A stretch of 64,000 nt of DNA. It comes from Pseudonocardia sulfidoxydans NBRC 16205. GTDB taxonomy: Bacteria; Actinomycetota; Actinomycetes; Mycobacteriales; Pseudonocardiaceae. Every line of letters begins with the position of its first letter. Position 1 is the first letter of the stretch. Below, piece by piece: positions 58,937 through 64,000 of this stretch. The notes beneath the pieces were generated by a model that saw only the letters and a program-made list of their open reading frames with translations, was not told the DNA's origin and did not search any database. The translations under genes were made by a program, and so were the position numbers. The stretch spans positions 62,001 to 126,000 of the forward strand of contig NZ_BJVJ01000003.1 in the NCBI RefSeq assembly GCF_007989085.1, read 5' to 3'.

Positions 58937-59710
58937 ATGAGTCTCACCGAGAGCGAGAAGGCGCCGACCACCGCGACGGGCGTCAAGGCCGTCGTCAGCG
59001 AGAGCGACCCGCGGTTCCAGATCGCCGCGTCGCGCCGGATCCTGCACCGCGAGGGACTGGACAGTCAGGTCGGCGGGCACGTGAGCCTGCGGGTGCCCGG
59101 TGAGGAGGCCTTCCTCGTCACGCCGTTCCAGTACTTCGACGAGACCCTGCCCGAGCACGTCAGCAAGGTCGGGTTCGACCTGAAGGTCATCGAGCAGGGC
59201 ACGCTGCCCGCCTCGCCCGGCATCAACTTCCACGCCTCGATCTACTCCGCGCGCCCGGACGTCAACTGCGTGATCCACACCCACGCGAAGAACATGGCGG
59301 TGCTGAGCACCACGGGTGAGCCGTTCGGCATGTACTACGACTACGCCTCGCTGCTCCTCGACGATGTCGTGCCGTGGACCGACGACCCGAACCTCGTCCC
59401 GTCCGAGGAGGGCGACCTCATGGTCGCGCAGCTCGGCGGGAAGAAGGCGCTGCTGATGGGCCACCACGGCTCGCTGCACGTGGGCGACACGCTGGAGCGC
59501 GTCACCATGGAGGCGCTGATCATGGAGATGTGCGCCGGCTACCAGCTGGCGGCCATGGCGGTGAACGGCAAGCAGCTCGACCGTCGGATCGCCGAGAGCT
59601 ACCGCGGCGCCTACCTCAAGAACGAGTTCCGCGAGCAGATGTGGATCGCGAACTACCGCCGGCTTCTGCGTAGCGATCCGGACCTCTTCGCCACGCTCAA
59701 GCAGGACTGA
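58937..59710 (+). CDS. Class II aldolase/adducin-family protein
   Basis: The 257-residue protein matches the class II aldolase fold, with zinc histidines in VIHTHAKN and GHHGSLHVG. ATG 58937 is preferred over 58931 because GGAGG lies six bases before it. The family includes fuculose-phosphate aldolases and sugar-acid or hydroxy-acid decarboxylases. A TAnnnT element (TAGCCT, 58875-58880) lies upstream. Together with the FMN dehydrogenase downstream it suggests processing of a small hydroxy acid. Confidence 0.88.
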   Translation: MSLTESEKAPTTATGVKAVVSESDPRFQIAASRRILHREGLDSQVGGHVSLRVPGEEAFLVTPFQYFDETLPEHVSKVGFDLKVIEQGTLPASPGINFHASIYSARPDVNCVIHTHAKNMAVLSTTGEPFGMYYDYASLLLDDVVPWTDDPNLVPSEEGDLMVAQLGGKKALLMGHHGSLHVGDTLERVTMEALIMEMCAGYQLAAMAVNGKQLDRRIAESYRGAYLKNEFREQMWIANYRRLLRSDPDLFATLKQD

Positions 59711-59826
59711 CAACCGAGCGTCGTCGGTCGGGTCACGACGGTCACGACGCCCTCCTGGCGGATCCGGACGGGTCCACGGCGGGGCGCGTGGCCGTCGCGG
59801 CGTGCCCGCGACCGGGAGGGACGGAC

Positions 59827-61104
59827 GTGGCAGGAGACGGACGCGGGACGGGCCGTCCGGCGGGTCTGCGGGCCCGGCGGGCCGCCGCCGCGATCACGGT
59901 TGCCGATCTGCGCCGTGCGGCGCGCAAGCGGTTGCCGCGCATGGTCTTCGACTTCGTCGACGGCGGTGCCGAGGACGAGCTGACGGTCACCGAGAACGAG
60001 GCGGCCTTCGACCGCGTGGCCTTCCGGCCGCGGGTGCTCGTCGACGTCGCGCAGCGGTCGCAGGCCGTCACGGTGCTCGGCAGGCGGCTGGAGATGCCGG
60101 TCATCCTCGGTCCGACCGGGTTGATGCGGATGGTCGGGCACGAGGGCGAGCTGGCCTCGGCCGCCGCGGCGCACGCGTTCGGCACGGTGTCGGTGACCAG
60201 CTCGGGGTCGAGCGTGTCCATCGAGGACGTCGCGGCGTCGGTGGGCTCACCGCAGTGGTTCCAGCTCTATCCGTGGGGTGACCGCTCGACCGTCGAGAAC
60301 ATCATCGCCCGCGCGCGCGACCTCGGGTTCGGGGCGATGGTCGTGACCGTCGACGTGCCGGTCGTCGGCGCACGGGAGAAGGACCTGCGCAACGGGCTCA
60401 CCGTTCCGCCACAGGTCAACGCACGTACGGGCTGGGACCTGGTGCGTCATCCGGGGTGGCTCGCCGGGCTGCTGAGCCATCCGAGGCCGACGTTCGCGAA
60501 CTTCACCGGGCTCATGACCGAGGCGAAGGGCACGACGGGCCTGGCCGTCTACACCAACGGGCTGCTCAACCCGGCCCACACGTGGCGCGACCTCGAGTGG
60601 ATGATCGAGCGCTGGGGCGGGCCGGTCGTGCTCAAGGGCGTCATGACCGGTGAGGACGCCAAACGTGCCGTCGACGTCGGCTGCCAGGCGATCGCGGTGT
60701 CCAACCACGGTGGCAGGCAAGCCGACTCGGTGCCGGCGGCGCTCGACGTGCTGCCCGAGATCGTCGACGCCGTGCCCGCCGAGGTCGACGTGCTCCTCGA
60801 CGGCGGTATCCGCCGCGGCGGGGACGTGGTTAAGGCGCTCGCACTGGGCGCCAGGGCCTGTCTCGTGGGCAGGCCCTGGGTGTACGGGCTCGCCGCCGGC
60901 GGGACCGCGGGTGTCGAGCGGATGCTCGCGATCCTGCGCGACGAGATCGACCGCACGCTCGCACTCGTCGGACGGCCGGGCGTCGGGGCGCTCGACCGGT
61001 CTGCCGTGGGCCCGTGGCCGCGTGCCGCCGCGGCCGTCCGCGACCCGTTCGCGGGCGACGTGGCGGCACCGTCTCCGAATCGTGAGCAACATAAACGTCG
61101 TTAG
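59827..61104 (+). CDS. FMN-dependent alpha-hydroxy acid dehydrogenase/oxidase
   Basis: The 425-residue TIM-barrel flavoprotein shows FDFVDGGAEDE, the FMN segment TSSGSSVSIEDVA, the catalytic His and Arg in SNHGGRQ, and the phosphate-binding DGGIRRGGDVVKALALGA. These mark the lactate, mandelate and glycolate oxidase family. GGGAGGGA supports the GTG at 59827 over an upstream GTG at 59788. It follows the class II aldolase gene and precedes the second ABC importer. Confidence 0.9.
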   Translation: MAGDGRGTGRPAGLRARRAAAAITVADLRRAARKRLPRMVFDFVDGGAEDELTVTENEAAFDRVAFRPRVLVDVAQRSQAVTVLGRRLEMPVILGPTGLMRMVGHEGELASAAAAHAFGTVSVTSSGSSVSIEDVAASVGSPQWFQLYPWGDRSTVENIIARARDLGFGAMVVTVDVPVVGAREKDLRNGLTVPPQVNARTGWDLVRHPGWLAGLLSHPRPTFANFTGLMTEAKGTTGLAVYTNGLLNPAHTWRDLEWMIERWGGPVVLKGVMTGEDAKRAVDVGCQAIAVSNHGGRQADSVPAALDVLPEIVDAVPAEVDVLLDGGIRRGGDVVKALALGARACLVGRPWVYGLAAGGTAGVERMLAILRDEIDRTLALVGRPGVGALDRSAVGPWPRAAAAVRDPFAGDVAAPSPNREQHKRR

Positions 61105-61108
61105 CTTC

Positions 61109-61138
61109 TTGACGACGCTTATTCGTGACGCCTAGATT
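61109..61138 (+). promoter_or_regulatory. Promoter of the second branched-chain-type importer
   Basis: TTGACG (61109-61114) and TAGATT (61133-61138) are separated by 18 bases in an AT-richer stretch. CGTCG and CGACG (61096-61117) form an inverted repeat across the -35, a possible operator. The binding-protein ATG is about 60 bases downstream with GGAGG before it. Confidence 0.55.
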
Positions 61139-61196
61139 TCCGCGGAGTTGCGGGCGTCACACGTCCGCGCACCACCCCCAGCCGGAGGAACCCCCG

Positions 61197-62402
61197 ATGA
61201 TGCGCAAGCCCCTCCTGATCGTGGCAGCGGCCGTCACCGCGCTGCTCGCGGCCGCATGTGGAAACGTCTCGAGCAGTTCGGGAGGGGGAGGGGACACCCC
61301 GCCGGGCATCACGGCCGACCAGATCACGATCGGCGCGACGCTGCCGATCACCGGCACCGCGGCCATCTCCGGGCAGGGACTGCAGGCCGGTATCGAGATC
61401 GCCGTCGACGAGATCAACGCCAACGGCGGCATCGGCGGCCGCAAGGTCAACGCGATCATCCTCGACGACGGCTACACCGCCGACCGCGTCGTCACCAACG
61501 TGCGGCGCCTGGTGTCGCAGGAGAACGTCTACGCGATCGTCGCCCCCGCGGGCTCGCAGGGCCTGCCCGGCACGTGGCAGTTCCTCTCCGAGAGCAAGAC
61601 GCCGACGTGGGGCCCGATCTCCCCGGCCGACCCCAAGCAGGCCGAGGTCTACCTGCTCAGCGCCACCCGCGCCGCTCAGGACGCGGTCGCGATCGACTAC
61701 TTCGCCAAGAAGGGCGCCAAGCGCCTCGCGGTCATCCAGCAGGACAACGACCTCGGTGTCTCGGCCAAGCAGGCGCTCGCCGCGCAGATGCCCAAGCACC
61801 CCGACATGCAGATCGTCGCCGACGAGACCACGCAGGCCGCCAACACCGAGGTCTCCTCGGCGGTCAACAAGGTCGTCGCGGCACAGCCCGACGCGGTGCT
61901 GCTCGCCGAGGACAACACCTCCAGCGCGCTGATCCTCAAGCAGCTGCGGGCGCAGGGCTTCACCGGCATGGTCTTCGCCGACCAGGGCGCGGGCGGCACC
62001 GGCGGCACCTCGACCGTCGGACCGGCCGGCGACGCGGCCGAGGGCTTCCTCGGCGGCATGCAGGCCGACACCGTCTCCACGGACAACCCCGCCGTCGAGC
62101 ACTGGCGCGAGCTGGCCAAGGCCAGCGGCAAGCCCCAGGCCGAGAGCGGCTTCTCGCTGCAGACCTACAGCTACGTCCAGGCGTTCGCCGAGCTGGTCAA
62201 GCGCATGGGTGACGACGTCTCCTACGCGAACTTCCAGAAGACCGCCGAGGGTCTCGCGACCGACCCGATCAAGCTGGGCTCCATCCCGGACATCGAGTGC
62301 GGACCGCTTCCCGACGGCCACACCTGCGCCAAGCAGGCCGGCATCGCGAAGTACACCGGCGGCAAGTGGGTCGTCGAGCAGCAGTTCATGGCTCCGGTCT
62401 GA
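61197..62402 (+). CDS. Branched-chain-type ABC transporter substrate-binding lipoprotein
   Basis: The 401-residue protein starts MMRKPLLIVAAAVTALLAAAC, a lipoprotein signal with Cys21 as the lipid site, then a Ser/Gly linker and a LivJ-type binding domain (TLPITGTAAISGQGLQAGIE). It differs clearly from the 26981 protein, so it should bind another compound. GGAGG precedes the ATG; the adjacent ATG at 61200 is an equal alternative. It is followed by two permease genes. Confidence 0.93.
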   Translation: MMRKPLLIVAAAVTALLAAACGNVSSSSGGGGDTPPGITADQITIGATLPITGTAAISGQGLQAGIEIAVDEINANGGIGGRKVNAIILDDGYTADRVVTNVRRLVSQENVYAIVAPAGSQGLPGTWQFLSESKTPTWGPISPADPKQAEVYLLSATRAAQDAVAIDYFAKKGAKRLAVIQQDNDLGVSAKQALAAQMPKHPDMQIVADETTQAANTEVSSAVNKVVAAQPDAVLLAEDNTSSALILKQLRAQGFTGMVFADQGAGGTGGTSTVGPAGDAAEGFLGGMQADTVSTDNPAVEHWRELAKASGKPQAESGFSLQTYSYVQAFAELVKRMGDDVSYANFQKTAEGLATDPIKLGSIPDIECGPLPDGHTCAKQAGIAKYTGGKWVVEQQFMAPV

Positions 62403-62471
62403 CCCACCACCACCGCACCTGAGTAACGCCCCGCGCCGCGATCGGCCGGGCCGAGCAGGAAGGAGAGAAAC

Positions 62472-63335
62472 GTGCTGCAGACCATCGTCAGCGGGCTGGA
62501 GTCCGGAAGCTGGTTCGCCCTGCTCGGCCTGGCCATCGTCGTCGTCATGAAGGCGGCCGACGTCCCCAACTTCGCCATGGCCGAGATGGGACTGGTCGCC
62601 ACCTACGTCGGAATCTCGCTCGCCGCGGCGGGCCTGCCGTTCTGGATCACCGTGCTCGCGACACTCGTCGTCGGCATCGCACTGGGAGTGCTCATCGACG
62701 CCGCGCTCATGCGCCGGCTCTCGAAGTACGGGCACTTCCCGTTGCTGCTCATGACGATCGGCCTCTCGCTCGCACTCAACGCGGTCGTCGGCCTGCTGTG
62801 GGGCCACGCCCCCCGCAGCTTCCCCGCCCCCTGGTCGGGTGTGTCGGTCGGCGTCGGCGGTGGCGTGTCCATCGGCGTCTCGCAGATCGTGTCGATCGTC
62901 GTCGGGCTCCTCGGCGCCGTCGCGATCACCATGTTCTTCCGCTCGTCGACGGGTTCGCAGATGCGGGCCGTCGCCGAGAACCGGGCGACCGCACGGCTCA
63001 TCGGTGTCAACGCGGGCCGGCTGTCGGCCATCGCGTGGGGCATCGGCGGGCTCATCGCCGCCGTGACCGTGATGCTGCAGGCGCAGTCGTCGCTGGTCTC
63101 GACGATCACGCCGACGTCGCTGATCATCTACGGCTTCGTCGCCGCCACGATGGGCGGCTTCACGTCGCTGATCGGCACGTTCGTCGGCGGCCTGATCCTG
63201 GGTGTCATCCAGCAGTTCGTGGGCACCTACATGTCGACCGCGGCGCAGTTCTCCGTCGCCCTGCTGGTCGTGTTCCTGGTCCTGATCCTGCGTCCCGACG
63301 GGTTCACCAAGGGAGTGAGGTTGCGCGATGTCTGA
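62472..63335 (+). CDS. livH: Branched-chain-type ABC transporter permease LivH
   Basis: The 287-residue protein has about eight helices, the LivH start LQTIVSGLESGSWFALLGL, the ATPase-contact loop MRAVAENRATARLIGV and ends with RPDGFTKGVRLRDV. AGGAGAG precedes the GTG. Its last eight bases overlap the next permease gene. It belongs to the second importer, with the lipoprotein just upstream. Confidence 0.93.
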   Translation: MLQTIVSGLESGSWFALLGLAIVVVMKAADVPNFAMAEMGLVATYVGISLAAAGLPFWITVLATLVVGIALGVLIDAALMRRLSKYGHFPLLLMTIGLSLALNAVVGLLWGHAPRSFPAPWSGVSVGVGGGVSIGVSQIVSIVVGLLGAVAITMFFRSSTGSQMRAVAENRATARLIGVNAGRLSAIAWGIGGLIAAVTVMLQAQSSLVSTITPTSLIIYGFVAATMGGFTSLIGTFVGGLILGVIQQFVGTYMSTAAQFSVALLVVFLVLILRPDGFTKGVRLRDV

Positions 63336-64000
63336 CTCGACCGAGGTGCTCGCGAGCGCCCCGACCACCGGGCCCGCCGCCGTCGCGGCCGGGATCAGAG
63401 CCAACGCCGGCGCCGCCGACGACGGCGGACGCGGGCCGGGCCTGCGGAAGGGCATCGTGGCGATCGTCGCCCTGGTGGTCCTGTTCGCGGTGCCGTTCGT
63501 CGCGAACTCCTATCTGGTGTTCGTCCTCAGCCTGACGCTCGTCTACGCGATCTCGACCGTCGGGTTCAACCTGCTCATCGGCTGGTCGGGCCAGATCGGC
63601 CTCGCCCACGCCGCCCTGTTCGCGATCGGCGCCTACGGGAGCGCGGTCACCGTCGAGCACGGGATCCCCTTCCTGGTCACGATCCCGCTCGCGGGTGTCG
63701 CGGCCGCGCTGCTCGCGGTGATCATCGGGTTCCCCGCGGTCCGGCTGAAGGGCTTCTTCCTCGCCATCGCGACGCTCGCGCTCGGCATGGCGATCGTCGA
63801 GCTCCTGGTGTTCGCCCGGCCCATCACCGGTGGTGGCGCGGGCATGAACGTCGACGTCTGGACGCTGCCCAGCATCACCGGCAGCGCGTCGACCTACTTC
63901 GTGATCCTCGTCGTCGCCGCGCTGACGTTCTTCCTCACCCGCCGCGCCCTGCTCGGCCGGTTCGGCCGCACCCTGCAGGCGGTGCGCGACCTCGGGCCGC
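63328..64000 (+). CDS. livM: Branched-chain-type ABC transporter permease LivM (partial)
   Basis: The open frame runs off the window end after 224 codons. After a 40-residue soluble N-terminus it shows LivM features: LIGWSGQIGLAHAALFAIGAY, a strand-loop FPAVRLKGFFLAIATLALG and the loop RFGRTLQAVRD. It overlaps livH by eight bases. Its ATPase partners should follow outside the window; whether this copy is also fused to LivG cannot be seen. Confidence 0.92.
   Translation, partial: MSDSTEVLASAPTTGPAAVAAGIRANAGAADDGGRGPGLRKGIVAIVALVVLFAVPFVANSYLVFVLSLTLVYAISTVGFNLLIGWSGQIGLAHAALFAIGAYGSAVTVEHGIPFLVTIPLAGVAAALLAVIIGFPAVRLKGFFLAIATLALGMAIVELLVFARPITGGGAGMNVDVWTLPSITGSASTYFVILVVAALTFFLTRRALLGRFGRTLQAVRDLGP

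Noticed and set aside
61119-63455. Long complement frame opposite the second importer
   Set aside because: It mirrors the binding-protein and livH genes; composition is typical of an antisense shadow and there is no ribosome site.

Overview
The window reads as chromosomal or large-plasmid DNA of a high-GC actinobacterium. GC is roughly 70-74 percent by eye, there are many GTG and a few TTG starts, stop-start overlaps (ATGA, GTGA, TGATG) are everywhere, several promoters look leaderless, and the gene families are typical of the group (LLM flavin oxidoreductases, DUF35 plus thiolase pairs, a mycofactocin-type SDR, ferredoxin-linked P450s). A Pseudonocardiaceae-like host is my inference; no rRNA, tRNA or housekeeping marker is present to prove it. 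I see no integrase, transposase, CRISPR array or replication origin.

Almost the whole window is a catabolic region for an unidentified, probably cyclic and CoA-activated substrate. From left to right it holds the following. (1) A TetR regulator, then a leftward DUF35-thiolase-P450 operon divergent from a rightward LLM oxidoreductase and two adenylate-forming CoA ligases (0-7.7 kb). (2) A small unknown protein, a divergent MFS exporter and HxlR regulator pair, and an ABC exporter (8-12.3 kb). (3) A CMD-SDR-BKACE operon converging on a leftward three-subunit molybdenum hydroxylase operon that ends in an unusual P450 (12.5-19.8 kb). (4) An unrecognised internally duplicated protein with an EthD protein, a SnoaL-like protein, and a BadI/MenB-like hydrolase with its CoA ligase (20-24.4 kb). 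(5) A branched-chain-type ABC importer whose binding protein is divergent from its permease and ATPase genes, co-transcribed with a ketosteroid-dehydrogenase-like flavoprotein, SDRs, thiolase and enoyl-CoA hydratase, followed by an acyl-CoA dehydrogenase (24.5-35.8 kb). (6) CMD and SnoaL genes and a FadR-type GntR regulator (36-38.2 kb). (7) A long rightward operon with the second copy of the duplicated protein, a DUF35 plus Cys-less thiolase pair, amidohydrolases, a Rieske ferredoxin, a CoA ligase and SDRs (38.4-46.2 kb). (8) An MFS transporter, two P450s, SDR, VOC protein, ferredoxin, a second KstD-like flavoprotein, a cupin and an Old Yellow Enzyme-type reductase (46-55.8 kb). (9) A leftward ketopantoate-reductase-like, isomerase-like and zinc alcohol dehydrogenase operon (56-58.7 kb). 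(10) A class II aldolase, an FMN hydroxy-acid dehydrogenase and the start of a second branched-chain-type importer (58.9-64 kb).

Together the genes supply uptake, CoA activation, ring hydroxylation and dehydrogenation, C-C cleavage by thiolase, retro-aldolase or beta-diketone hydrolase chemistry, and beta-oxidation. The substrate cannot be named from sequence alone.

The most unusual signal is non-coding. Six copies of a 40-bp near-perfect palindrome sit at gene ends, mostly at convergent junctions, with paired base changes that keep the arms complementary. Stop codons of flanking genes lie inside five of the copies, and one copy sits in frame inside a VOC protein gene. A second family of three hairpin repeats occupies two further convergent junctions. 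Other notable features are the two-repeat protein of unknown family present as two paralogs, several tiny leader ORFs coupled by stop-start overlaps, and a shared 17-bp promoter-region motif.
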